From Phaseolus vulgaris (taxonomy: Eukaryota > Streptophyta > Magnoliopsida > Fabales > Fabaceae), in assembly GCF_000499845.2 (NCBI RefSeq), contig NC_023753.2, positions 22,475,932 through 22,539,931 of the forward strand: a stretch of 64,000 nucleotides of DNA, read 5' to 3'. A program made the translations under genes and the position numbers. The stretch's first letter is position 1, and each line of letters opens with the position of its first letter. Positions 44,308 to 55,598 of this stretch are shown here, piece by piece. The notes beneath the pieces were generated by a model. The model saw nothing but the letters and a program-made list of their open reading frames with translations, did no database searches and was not told the origin of the DNA.

Positions 44308-46060
44308 ATGTCTTCTTCTGTAAATTCCTCTAATAATGTTGCAAATATCGAGTCATTTGTGACTCACACTGCATCTGGTAGAGCGAGTCAGTCGTCGGAT
44401 GACCCAAGTTACGATTGGGTTGATCCTTCGGTTCTAAAAATTCCCACTAGGTCAAAGAACGATGATAACTTAGACCAGTTTCTTTCTGAGAATTCATTTT
44501 TCACACCCAATTGTTTGTCCGATGCAATAGTGACTGACATTTGCGGTATGACCGATCGTGTATGCCACGATCGGAAAAATGCACTGCACGACTTCTTCTT
44601 TGTATATAATACCTTTTTCGCTGACTTACATATAACTTTACCTTTTGACAACTTTACAATGGGGGTCCTTCGGATCCTCAACGTAGCACCCACTCAGTTG
44701 CATCCCAACTCGTGGGTGGCCCTTCAGGCGTTCTGAATGCTTTGTCGACTCTTCAAACTTGAGCCTACTCTTGAAGCTTTTTTATATTACTATAATACAC
44801 GTCTGGGTACTACTGTTAGTTGGTTGTCTTTGTCTAGTCGATCGAGGAATATTCGTTTTTCTGCTTTTACCACTTCATATACTTTAAAATTTTTGTGGAG
44901 CCGGATGGCCGGGACCTTTTTTATAACGTGAATGGGAAGACCAAGTTTCCATTCCACTATATAGAGAAACCAACTCAACTTGGTAATGGTTGTGGTCGTC
45001 AATGTCACCATTTGACAAGGAGATTTTAGTAGTTATTTACCAGCTACCCTATAAGCTGCCCACTCGAGAGCTAATAGCTTTGTATGGGTCATCCAAGAAG
45101 TGGGCAGATTTCAATGGTACGTAGATTTCTTGTGTCCGGTTGTGTATGCGCTATGTTAATATGGTTTAATTGTATTTGTACCTTGCAGATATTATCAAAA
45201 AGATGGATCCCGCCTTGAACAATTTCATGAGCAATCTGAAACGTCAGGCGGTCGCGCGAAAGCTTAACAGTCTTGCGGGGGTCGGGAAGGAAAAGGTTGT
45301 CGTTGAGGAAGTTGCGCCGACTACGACGGTGGTTCCTCCCACGGCCAACCGAAAGAGAGGGCGTTCACCCAAGGTCCAAATTGGTTCTAAGGTGGGGCAG
45401 TCGTCTGGCAGGCCACTTATAATGTTGAGCCCTTCAATGCGAGTGGCTCAAGCTATGCAATTCAATCTTCGTCCAGAAGATGAGGGTGTCCTGGTAGCCA
45501 TCCCCACCAAAGACTTAATAGAAGAATTGGTGGAGTTGCAAAGTCGGGCTACCATCGTGGGCAAGGCTCTCAGTGATGAATTAAGTAGGGCCAAGATGGT
45601 GGTAATGTCGAAGTTGAAGGCTGAGTTGGAGGAGTCGGCCAGTTCTTTGAAAGCGGCCTTAGAGGCTGCTGAAGCTTGCAGGGAGGAGATGCGGAAGAAC
45701 GACCGACTGGCTAAAGAGGAACAAGAAACGCTGAAGGCAACTCTCACCAAGTTGATGGCTGAGCGAGATCATCTTCTGAAGGAAAAAACTGATGCTGAAG
45801 CCAGAGGACAATCTCTTACTGTTGAAGTGGAGAAGTGCCAATAGTTCATGATGCGCATTAATGAAGAAAGTTTTTACCAAGGTGTCCGGCAAGCAGCCTT
45901 TTTCCATGGTGTGCCGACGGATGACTAGCGGTATGACTTAGGTAAAGACGTGGTGAACGACCAGGTAGTATTGCTTGGGGAGAGTGTTGACCATATGATA
46001 GAAGATCCTTAGTGCGTCGAAGTGAACGAACCAGATCTATCGGTTGATTTAATAGTAAAA
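44308..46060 (+). pseudogene. Antisense additional gene of the Tat element (gypsy-type transposon domain, coiled coil)
   Basis: Runs opposite to gag-pol, between integrase and the 3' LTR. The first part (44308-44736) is Ser-rich, then has 'ITLPFDNFTMGVLRIL' and 'APTQLHPNSWVALQAF'. After an in-frame TGA at 44734 it continues 'MLCRLFKLEPTLEAFLYYY'. This is the plant 'putative gypsy type transposon' domain (Transposase_28 style). Frameshifts lie near 44880 and 45000. 'LVVIYQLPYKLPTRELIALY' then leads to a GT-AG intron (45117-45188, 72 nt) that joins 'KKWADFN' to 'DIIKKMDPALNNF' in frame. The second exon is basic, then strongly coiled-coil ('ELEESASSLKAALEAAEACR'). The frame continues past stops at 45842, about 45927 and about 46010. 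No function is known; a Gag-like or regulatory role is only a guess. Confidence 0.75.
45117..45188 (+). other. 72-nt intron of the antisense gene
   Basis: Donor GTACGTAG at 45117, T-rich middle, acceptor TTGCAG ending 45188. Removing it joins the flanking exons in one reading frame. Confidence 0.7.
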
Positions 46061-46249
46061 TACCTAGACCCGGGTTGTGGGTTTTGGATAATTTGTTGCA
46101 TTTCCATGCTTATATTTTCAAATGCTATGAACAACATGCGTTTATGGTTTCACCTTTATATATTTGATTTTGTTAAGTAAGTTGTGCTAAATTCATAAAG
46201 AATATATGACCGAACGAGTGGTATAACAATGACGTGATTAATGTAGTTA

Positions 46250-46690
46250 AGTTTCAGATCGATAAGACGATAAATAACAATTAAATTATTAATGAGTTTC
46301 TGACCGAGAGCTCGATAGTGAACACTTAAGTTGTTAAGGGGTTTCAGACCGATAGGACGGTAAATAACAATTAAGTTATTAATGGGTTTCCAACCGAGAG
46401 CTTGGTAAACAACAATTAAGTTATTAATGGGTTTCTGATCGAGAGCTCGATAAATAACACAAGTTATTAATGGGTTTCAAACCGATAAGACGGTAAACAA
46501 CAATTAAGTTATTAATGGGTTTCTGACCGAGAGCTCAGTAAATAACTTTTAAATTGTTAATGGGTTCTCGACCGAGAGCTCGGTAAATAACAATTAAGTT
46601 ATTAATGGGTTTCTGACCGATAAGACGGTAAACAACATTTAAGTTATTAATGGGTTTCTAACCGAGAGTTCGGTAAACAACTTTGATTGT
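46250..46690. repeat. 45-bp tandem repeat array in the Tat element
   Basis: About nine to ten units of 45 bp, each with 'TTAAGTTATTAATGGGTTTC'. The word that follows alternates between a GAGAGCTCGGTAAA and a GATAAGACGGTAAA type. The array sits between the integrase 3' end and the 3' end of the antisense gene. Confidence 0.9.
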
Positions 46691-46962
46691 CACTCGTTTG
46701 ATTTTTAGCCGTCTGGATATAAATGCAAATACGAACATGCAAAACAATAGTTTTTAAAGTGCCTCGTTAAAACCTTCTCGGTGGAAAACCCTCCTTAGGG
46801 ATAAAACAACCGAGCGAGGAAAGAGTACACTAATGTTATTTATCAGTTCTAATAAAATTTGAGATGCGTGGCATTCCACGTTCTCGGTACAGTTTTTCCT
46901 GACAAATATTCTAAATGATATGCTCCTTCGTCCGTTGTGTCGGTGATACGGAATGGACCTTC
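46691..46962 (-). other. Pol 3' untranslated spacer of the Tat element
   Basis: No significant frame after integrase. The GGTGGAAAACCCTCCTTAGG word near 46780 forms a short hairpin. Confidence 0.4.
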
Positions 46963-48100
46963 CTAGTTGCTTGAAAATTTGTCATCGCTACGCATGCGCC
47001 AGACTAAATCTTCTTTCTGAAAACTCCTTGGCTTTACTTTCGAATTGTATCTCTTTGTTGCACGTAGCTTGCATGCCTCCTTTTGTATTTTGCACTTGTC
47101 CCTGAGTTTGTTGATGAGTTCTAGGCCGACCAATAGACTTTCTTTATTCAGGTCTAAATCCAGTGTTTGCCGCCGCAAAAAGGGCTCACCTATTTTGATA
47201 GGAATCATGGCTTCAGTGTCGTACATCAGACTGTATGGTGTCTCTTGAGATGTAGAATGTGGTGTATAGCAGTAGGCCCATAGAACTTCGAGAAGTTCTT
47301 TTGTCCAATTTCCTTTGGCTGGACCAAGTCTCTTTTTAAGCTCATTGAGAATAGATTTGTTGGCAGCCTCGACTTGACCGTTGGCATGTGGATGTTCGAC
47401 CGAACTCGTAATATGTTTGATATCAAGCTTTTCATAATATTTTGATAACACTCGGTCGGTGAATTGTCGTTCGTTATCAATGATGACAATATGAGGTAAT
47501 CCAAATTGACATATGATATTTTTCCATACGAAATTCTGGACATTTCGTGTGGTTATCGCTACTAAGGGTTCGACTTCAATCCATTTAGTAAAATAGTCGA
47601 TGCCGACTAGCAAAAGTTTACATTTCCCTTTACCTGGGGCAAAGAGTCAAATTATATCCATTTCCCATTTCGCGAACGGCCACAAGGATAAAATGTAGTG
47701 CAGGTTTTCAGGTTTTTGGTGAGACAAGGTGTCGTATTCCTGGCATTTCAGACATTTGTGAACAAACTCAGTGCAATCACCTTGCACGGTCGGCCAATAA
47801 TAATCGGCTCTCAACACCTTGGTTGCCATGGTTCATGCTCCGGAATGAGTTCCACATACTCCCTCATGTAATTCCCTCATTACATAGGTGACCTGATCGG
47901 GAGTAAGACACTTTAAGAGTGGACGAGTGTACCCTCGCCTGTAAAGGTCTTGGTCGATGAGTATGAACCGAGCGGCCTGTTGCTTCATTGTTTTCTCCAA
48001 GTGTGGGTCACATATTTTGTCGATCAAGTATTGTTTGATAGGGGTTATCCAATTGGGTTGTGTATCAGTTGCCATGCATTCCTTTGTGCTGACACTGGGT
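46963..48100 (-). pseudogene. Tat-element integrase
   Basis: The HHCC finger spans 47833 to 47647: 'VMRELHEGVCGTHSGA', then 'DYYWPTVQGDCTEFVHKCLK' with 'CQEY'. The catalytic core (46963-47613) has 'GIDYFTKWIEVEPL', 'FGLPHIVIIDNERQFTD' and 'HPHANGQVEAANKSILNELK', supplying D, D and E. A C-terminal 'YNSKVKPRSFQKEDLVWR' block follows. A stop at 47830 and another near 47645 break the frame. Integrase would insert the cDNA into chromosomes. Confidence 0.9.
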
Positions 48101-48475
48101 TTAGTTAAAGTTACATGTATGACCGACCACTTGAATCCCTTTTTGCTTGGTGGTTGCCAACCGGGAGAGTGTGTCTGCGTGAGTGTTATTTTCTCGTTGA
48201 ACGTGCTGAAATGATATTTCATCAAACTTAGTCATCAAATTCTGCACAAAGTGGAAATACTCCTGAAGTAAGGTCTCTCGAACTTCATATTCTTCTTTAA
48301 GTTGTCTGACCACTAGTTGTGAATCGCTTTTACAAGTTAACCTTGTTACTTCCAATTCAGTAGACAAGTGAAGACCGGCTATGATGGCTTCGTATTCGGC
48401 CTGATTGTTTGTAGTCTTGAACTCAAATTTCGGAGCTTGTTCAACGATAATTTCACCTAGTCCTTCTAGTACCAC
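48101..48475 (-). pseudogene. Second (archaeal-type) RNase H domain of the Tat element
   Basis: The frame reads 'FEFKTTNNQAEYEAIIAGLH', 'CKSDSQLVVRQLKEEYEVR' and 'HVQRENNTHADTLSRLA'. The first block carries the catalytic Glu, the second the catalytic Asp and the third the final Asp of an RNase H fold. A second RNase H placed after the usual one is a known mark of the Tat clade. Confidence 0.85.
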
Positions 48476-48517
48476 TCCCGCTCCGCACGATCGACTGTTT
48501 GAAGAGCCGTCAATGTA

Positions 48518-49738
48518 TTAGATCCTTCGAGAATGTCCTTCTTCAATCGATTGTGGAGTAAGCTCAGCTGCAAAATCGACACGGGCTTGGGATTTAATCG
48601 CACCTTTGGCTTGATACTGTATGTGAAATTCTAATAATTCAATTGCCCATCCTATCATTCTTCCGGCTAAATCTGGCTTGGTTAAAATCTTCACAATGGG
48701 ATAATTGGTCTTAACTATGACTCGGGGATTCTGAAAATACATTTGCATTCGTCGTGCAGTGATGATTAAGGCCAACGTAACCTTTTTGATCATTTGATAC
48801 CTAACTTCAGCGTCGTGGAGTACTCGGCTAACAAAATATATTGGTTGTTCTTCTGTATCTATCTTCTATACCAGGATTGAACTCCTTGCTTCGTTTGAAA
48901 CAACGAGATAAACAATAATAGGCTCATGTGCGTTCGGCTTTTGGATGACCGATGGGGATGCTAAAAACGTTTTCAACTAGAGACAAACTTGTTCACATTC
49001 GACGGTCCACTCAAACCGGGATGCCTTTTTTAACAACTGGACGATGGGTTTCATTCGTTTTGCAAGTTTTGGAACGAATCGAGACAGGACAGTCAGTTGT
49101 CCAACTAGTCTTTGGATCTCTTTAATGCTCTTGGGACTTCGCATTTTTTCAATAACTTTGCATTTCTCGAGATTGGCTTCTATACTCCGATGGGTGAGCA
49201 TGAATCCTAAGAATTTTCCTCCTTCCACGCCGAATGCACATTTGTCGGGATTCAAACGCATGCGATGCTTGCGTAAAGCCTGAAAAACTTCCCTCATATC
49301 TGAAACATGTTGTTCGCATGAGTTAGATTTAACAACAATGTCATCAACGTAGACTTCCATGTTTCTTCCAATCATGTCGAGGAAGACGTAGTCCATCAGT
49401 CGTTTATAAGTGGCTCCAACATTCTTTAGACCGAACGGCATAACCTCATAATAAAAATTGTTGGAATCTGTCATAAAATCTGTTTTTTCTTTATCAAGAG
49501 AGTGCATTTGGATTTGGTTGTACCCTGAATACGCGTCAAGAAAACTGAGAATATGGTGTCCTGTTGCTCTGTTGACTAGCCGATTGATGGTCGACAGAGG
49601 ATAAGAATCCTTCGGGCATGCTTTGTTGAGGTCAGTATAGTCCACACATATCCGCCATTTACCGTTAGACTTTTTAACCATCACCACATTAGCCAACCAT
49701 GTGGTATAACGAGCTTTTTGAATGAAGTCGACCTGCAC
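48518..49738 (-). pseudogene. Tat-element reverse transcriptase and first RNase H
   Basis: RT (48977-49738) has 'VVMVKKSNGKWRICVDYTDL', 'FLDAYSGYNQIQMHSLD', 'MPFGLKNVGATYKRLMDYVF', and the catalytic strand 'MEVYVDDIVVKS'. The connection domain reads 'FLGFMLTHRSIEANLEKC'. The first RNase H is degraded. Its C-terminal part (48518-48793) reads 'IIVKTNYPIVKILTKPDL'-like sequence and 'GRMIGWAIELLEFHIQYQAK'. Its active-site region, 48800-48976, is broken by stops. Confidence 0.9.
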
Positions 49739-49798
49739 CAGTTTGTCAGTTTCTTCTCGAGCAGCTTTGCATCATTCTTCACCTAGATTTCTTTTCTT

Positions 49799-50599
49799 CT
49801 AGGCTATTGGTTTAGCCTCCTTATATATAGACAAATGGTGAGTAATAATATTAGGATTTACTTCGGGCATGTCTGCGGCAATCCAAGCAAAGAGGTCTGC
49901 ATTTTTAACCAACGTTGTACTTATCACCTTTCGGTTGTCTGACTTTAATGATGTTCCAATGTATGTTTTATGATCGCCATCATGAAGAAGTATGGATTGA
50001 AGGTCTTCACCGGCCTCCATCTGAGGGTCATCTAGTCGTGGATCTAGGTGTACGAGGGCAACCATGTGCCTTATGGACTTTCGACCCCTGGAACGTCTCT
50101 TTAGTGATCGCCCCCTTCTGTCGGGGGATCGGTCGTGTGATGCCACGGTGTACAACCATCTGGTCAGTTCAACCTTTAAGCTGGCTACATAGCATTCTCG
50201 CGCAGTTTTCTGATCAACATGTACCGTCGCAATGTCACCAGTAACAGAAGGAAATTTCATAGCCAAATGAGAGGTAGAAACAATGGCTTTCAATCTGTTG
50301 ATAGAAGAACGTCCGAGTGGTATATTGTACGAAGCATTGGCGTTAACCAACAAGTAGCGGACATTGATTGTCTTACTGAGAGAGTCGTCTTCGCCAAAAG
50401 TTGTGAATATATCAATGTAACCTTTGGTATCCACTCGTTCTCCAAAGAATATGACTATCTGTTCGTCATAAGGTTGTATTTCTATTTCAGGAATTTGCAT
50501 TTTCCTAAAGATCTCCCAGTATAGAATGTCGACTGAACTGCCTTGGTCCACCAGGACTTTAGTGATGGCGAATTTGTCTATATCCACAGCGATTACCAT
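49799..50599 (-). pseudogene. Tat-element aspartic protease
   Basis: The frame has 'ITKVLVDQGSSVDILYWEIF', giving the D-Q-G-S active-site motif seen in this clade. It continues with 'LLVNANASYNIPLGRSSINR' and 'LAMKFPSVTGDIATVHVDQK'. The later part is a linker to RT with charged repeats (SPDRRGRSLKRRSR). An upstream basic/CCHC-like remnant sits at 50840-50950. Confidence 0.85.
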
Positions 50600-50839
50600 G
50601 GGGTCATCTTGGGTCAGATCGATTGTAGTGAAATCATCATCAGTGAACGTGATTGGTGGTATGTGTGGACGCTTGTGTGTTGAAATAGAATGAACGAATT
50701 GAATTACTCCTAAGTGTTTTTTCCTTGTGGAACTGGAACATCCACCACCTGCAAAACCTCCTGCTATATAATTAACTTCTTGGTTTGGTACACCGAGCGA
50801 AACTGGACCAACAATGGTTGTTTTAATGAATTTGCAAAG

Positions 50840-51772
50840 GTGGCCAACTTGGACTAGTTCTTCAATTTTATCTTTTAACGTTTGACAGCATTCGGTCGTG
50901 TGGCCATAATTGCGGTGGTATTGGCAATGTTTGGCAATATCAGCATTTCGTGGAGTCTACGCCTGCCTGAGTGCTGGGATAAGTTCAGTCTGCAAAGCTT
51001 AGTCTAGAACTTTGCCTCTTCGTACTGTCAGAGGGGTATAGTTGTGGAAACGAGGACCCCGGTTTGGCCGGGGGATGAGTGCTTTTGTTTTTCTCCATTT
51101 CCTTTTCAGAGACGCCGACCTGTGTTTTCCTATGATAGTTAATGGCTCTTCTATTTGCATGAATTTGGTGGCTCTCGTTTTTAGTTTGTTCATGTTTTGT
51201 GGTGGTCGCTTTATAAGGCTTTCAATGAACCGACCTAGAAGTATGACTGAGATCAAATGATGCATCGCTATCTCTGGATTCAGGTTCCTGATTCCCATAC
51301 AGACTTTACTGAACTTGTCCATGAAAGTTCTCAAGGACTCTCATTTTTCTTGTTTTACGTTGAGGAGAGACATGGATGAAGTGCGATAGGGTCTGCTCGT
51401 CGCATACTGCATGGTAAACTTTGTTTCCAGGACTTTGAAACTTGTCACAGAATTTGAGGGAAGTTCGGTGAACCATCCTAATGGACCCTCACGTAGAGAT
51501 GTGGGGAAGACTTTGCACCATACTGTCTGATCTGTCGTGTACAAAGTCATTTGGGTCCTGAAAATATTCAAGTGCTCATCTGGGTCAGTAGAACCATCAT
51601 AAAGGTTCATAGTTAAACCTCTCCATTTATCAGGAAGTGGCACAACAATTATGTCGTCCGTGAAGGGGTAGCCTTTTGGATTTTCTTCGTTGTCGGGAAC
51701 AACATTTTTAGAACTTTGGTGGGTTTGATGTGTAAGAAAGGTATGATGGGTTTCATGGGTTGGTGGTACCAT
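50840..51772 (-). pseudogene. Tat-element gag
   Basis: The frame 51341-51772 has 'PLPDKWRGLTMNLYDGSTDP', 'HLNIFRTQMTLYT' and 'CKVFPTSLREGPLGWFTELP', the retrotransposon gag core. The next frame (50999-51334) has 'FMDKFSKVCMGIRNLNPEIA'. At about 50840-50950 'HRNYGHTTECCQTLKDKIEE' is the zinc-finger-like block found in Tat gags. A stop at about 51338 separates the two main frames. An N-terminal Gln-rich part may extend to about 52060. Confidence 0.85.
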
Positions 51773-52106
51773 TATGGATTGATGAGTTTGGGGTGTTGGT
51801 ATTGATGTGTGGGAGTGTTCCTCTCGTTTGGGCTCTCCAAGTCGCTACAACAACCTTCTATTCTGTTCTTTTAAATGAACTACCTCTTTTGCCTGCCGAC
51901 GTCATTCTTCTTCTTGTTTACGCCGATCCTCTTCATGACGCAGTTGATCCGCTAATCCCTTTTGTCGTAATTCTTCCATCTAAGCTTGGAGGGCTTGGAT
52001 CATCACAATTTGTTCCTCCACCATACGGTCGTTGTTTGTGTTGTTCCTTGTAGACATCATCGTTGTTTGTTGAGATCCTTGTGCTTGAAAAGCTGAAGAT
52101 TACCTC

Positions 52107-52125
52107 GGCCCCACGGTGGGCGCCA
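52107..52125 (-). promoter_or_regulatory. Primer binding site of the Tat element
   Basis: Minus-strand TGGCGCCCACCGTGGGGCC lies two bases inside the 5' LTR. This type of site is usual in Tat and related gypsy elements. Confidence 0.8.
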
Positions 52126-52127
52126 AT

Positions 52128-52617
52128 TGTACTTGTACGGATGACGGGGTCTAGGTAATACCTGACCACTGGGTACACAATTCGCTAACGTGTTGATGGT
52201 CTTCCAGTTCCTTGAAGTTCTTCCTCTTGTTGTGTGTGCTCCGCCGGTCGGGAGTATCTGCGATACCACTTCGATGCTCAAGTCAGTGCTAGTATTTCTG
52301 GTGTGTTCTCATAGAATATGAAAAACGTACCTTTTTCCCCCTCAAGTTCTATTTATAGGTTGACTTATGGGCCTTTACCTGTGTGGGTTGGACACTATTA
52401 GAACATGGGTCAGTTGATCAGAACATGTGTAGTGGTTCCCTAAAATCATGGGAGTGTATCCTTCGGTTTATCGTTACCTTGAGATATTTACCAGAGTATT
52501 TCGGAGCGTGTCTTTGACTCATCCAAGTTTAGTTGTAACTGCTTCTTTATTATATACTTATTATGTTGTAAATGTTATTTGACCCGACCTTGGATCGTTC
52601 GAGATCCGACTAGTACA
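52128..52617 (-). repeat. 5' LTR of the Tat element
   Basis: 490 bp, matching 43424-43915 with scattered substitutions. Followed by the target duplication TAAAT at 52618-52622. Confidence 0.9.
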
Positions 52618-54300
52618 TAAATCAAATCTTATATAAATAAATAAATAAATACTTTTTAATATTAAAGACCTTACAGTAAAAAAAATAAAAAAAAAATACT
52701 ACAACAAGAAAAGTGTAACCATCATCAATAATTAAAATAAAAAATAATTTTCTTAAAAATTATAATAAAATAAATTGTAAATCATAAACATAATAATTAT
52801 ACCCAAAATATATTAATATAAGTATAAGAAATTAAACAAAAACAAAACTTCAAATAATTTTTAAAATATTAAACATATACTATAAAATTTAAAAATAAAT
52901 CAAATCTTATATAAATAATAAAAAATATTATCTTTTAATATTAAAAAATTTAATAACAAATTTAATAAAATAAATTATAATAAAATAAATTATACTTCAT
53001 AAACATAATAATTATACATAAAAATATATTAATATAAACACGACAATAAATTAAACAAAAATAAAATTTCAAATAATTTCTTAAAATATTAAACATATAC
53101 TATAAAATTATAAAATAAATCAAATTTTATATAAATAAATAAATAAAAATACTTTTTAATATTAAAAAATTTACACTAAAAAAATAAAAAAAATACTACA
53201 ACAAGATAGTGTAACCATCATCAATAATTAAAATAGAAAATAATTTCTTAAATATTATAATAAAATAAATTGTAACTCATAAACATAATAATTATACACA
53301 AAATATATTAATATAAGCATAACAAATTAAATAAAAACATAACTTCAAATAATTTTTAAAATATTAAACATATACTATAAATTTTAAAAATAAATCAGAT
53401 CTTATATAAATAATAAAAAATATTATCTTTTAATATTAAAAACTTTAAATAACAAATTTAATAAATAAATTATAATGAAATAAATTATACTTCATAAACA
53501 TAATAATTATACATAAAAAATATATTAATATAAACACAACAACAAATTAAATAAAAATAAAACTTCAAATAATTTCTTAAAATATTAAACATATACTATA
53601 AAATTATAAAATAAATCAAATTTTATTTAAAAAAAATCATATTAAAAAAATACTACAACAAGAAAAGTGTAACCATCATCAATAATTAAAATAGAAAATA
53701 ATTTTTTAAAATTTATAATAAAATAAATTATAACTCATAAACATAATAATTATACACAAAATATATTAATATAAGTATAACAAATTAAATAAAAAGAGAA
53801 CTTTAAATAATTTTTTAAAATATTAAACATATACTGTAAAATTTGTAAAATAAATCAGATCTTATATAAATAATAAAAAATATTATCTTTTAATATTAAA
53901 AACTTTAAAAAACCTTGCAATAATAAAATATAAAAAATACTACTCCAAGAAAAATATAACCATTATCAGTAATTAAAATATAAAACAATTTCATAAAATA
54001 ATATAATGAAATAAATTATAACTCATAAATATAATAATTATAAAAAAAATATTAATATAAACATAACAACAAATTAAATAAAAATACAACTTCAAATAAT
54101 TTCTTGAAATATAAATATATACTACAAAATTGTAAAATAAATATAAATAGAGTAATGGTAATTAAAATACTAATATAAAACTATAACAAATTATAATAAA
54201 CTAAATTATACTGATATAAACATAATAAACTAAAATATATTAACATAAAGAATACAATAAATTAAATACAACCATGACAACAATATTTTTTTAAATATTT

Positions 54301-55598
54301 TAAACATAGAAAATAAAATATAACTAATAAAAAAAGACTGGAAATTAAACATGCAACTGCAACCAAGATCAAACAAAAAAAAAATTAACAAAATTATTTG
54401 AACATACTGGAAATATGAAGAACAGCTTCAGCATCCCTTCAAAGCAAAGTAGCAACACCTACAAAAGAAAATGGAAAATACATTATTGATGTAAAATCGA
54501 TTTCTGTACACATACAAATAAGCGTGGAATCGATTTAGCCATAAAAGGTAAGACAAAATCGTTTAAGGGGCTTAATATATATTTAACAGAATAGAGTAGG
54601 GTGTTAGGAAAAGGAAAAATTGATTAAGACTCTTATTACATGGGAATCGATTCAGCAATCTTCTATCATATCAGGTAAAGAGAATTGATTAGGCTTATTA
54701 GGTAAGAAGGAAATGAAATTGATTAGGATTTGTATAAGTGAGAAAATCAATAATTTAACTAATACATATACAACAAATAATTATGGTGTCCATTATAAAC
54801 GATTTATAATCGATTATATATTGAAAATCGATTATTTTGATTGTGTTTTAAGTATTAAAATCGATTGTTTAAAAAGAAAATTCTCTATTGCTTATCTATC
54901 AAGAATAAACAAAGTTTTGTCGTATTGAGAAGAATCAAACAACCTTTCAAAAGAAGAAACTATGTGAGAAGAAGCAAGTGAGTATGAAAAATAAAAAATA
55001 AATGTATAGAGGCCTATTTTGAATTGATTCAACTTCAACTACCAAGTTCAACACTAAAAGAAGTGTCTGCTAAATAATCTATTTTTGCCTCTCTATGTCA
55101 ATGCTTGCCTGGAATCTTCAGATAAATAAGTTGAAAAGTTCACATGCAAAAAATAAATAAAAATAAAGACAAAGACATATTTTCCTTTCTTTACCGTTGA
55201 GCATGGAAGAGAAGAGGTTTGCATTCCCAAATTCACTCTCTTCTTTCCTTTCACAATAGTTTATCCATACACTCAATTCACTCTCCTTTCCTTCCTCAGC
55301 TACATTGCTCCCGTCAATTCGAACACAACATAGGTTGTTGCTTCATGCATTCAATTTATTTTAAAATGACGTTAAATGAAAAAATATATATTCTTTTAGT
55401 TTTTAAATAAAAATGGAGAATGCAAGTTAAAATATAATAAATTTCTAAATTAGTCCTCTCGAAATAATTTTTCATAATAGTCTTTCTCAAAAATGTTTCA
55501 ATTTTTTTTTAATCTATTTTTAATTTTTTTTTTCCAAAATATATTATTTGTATTTACTTTTTTGGAGATTGATATTTTTGTTTTCTAATTCTATTTTA
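54301..55598. other. Non-coding region with clustered AATCGATT words
   Basis: Between 54490 and 54870 the word AATCGATT or one-base variants occurs about eleven times, every 20-60 bp. The rest is AT-rich without a gene. A frame at 54713-54928 is made of these words and is not convincing. Confidence 0.6.

Larger units (their letters stand above)
43424..52617 (-). mobile_element. Tat-lineage Ty3/gypsy retrotransposon with antisense additional gene
   Basis: A 9.2-kb element bounded by LTRs of 492 bp (43424-43915) and 490 bp (52128-52617). LTR ends are TGTAC...GTACA, and the target duplication is TAAAT. The primer site, minus-strand TGGCGCCCACCGTGGGGCC (52107-52125), and a polypurine tract ACTTGGGAGGCAAG (about 43915-43928) fix the minus orientation. 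Gag, protease, RT, RNase H, a second RNase H and integrase follow in order. A tandem repeat block and an oppositely oriented gene lie before the 3' LTR. The second RNase H, the D-Q-G-S protease and the extra antisense ORF are Tat-clade features. It is inactive, with stops and shifts in most domains. Confidence 0.9.
42700..54300. repeat. AT-rich tandem array (about 220-315 bp units), interrupted by the Tat element
   Basis: The word ATTAAACATATACTATAAAA recurs at about 42828, 43143, 43390, 52868, 53088, 53363, 53583, 53821 and 54113. Spacings are roughly 315, 247, (278 once the Tat insertion is removed), 220, 275, 220, 238 and 292 bp. A second word, ACTACAACAAGAAAAGTGTA, occurs in every other unit (about 52707, 53190, 53650). 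This suggests a higher-order dimer of about 450-495 bp. There is no coding content. Confidence 0.75.

Noticed and set aside
52700..53670. ACTACAACAAGAAAA words as CACTA ends
   Set aside because: They recur with the satellite period, on one strand and without paired inversion, so they belong to the tandem array.
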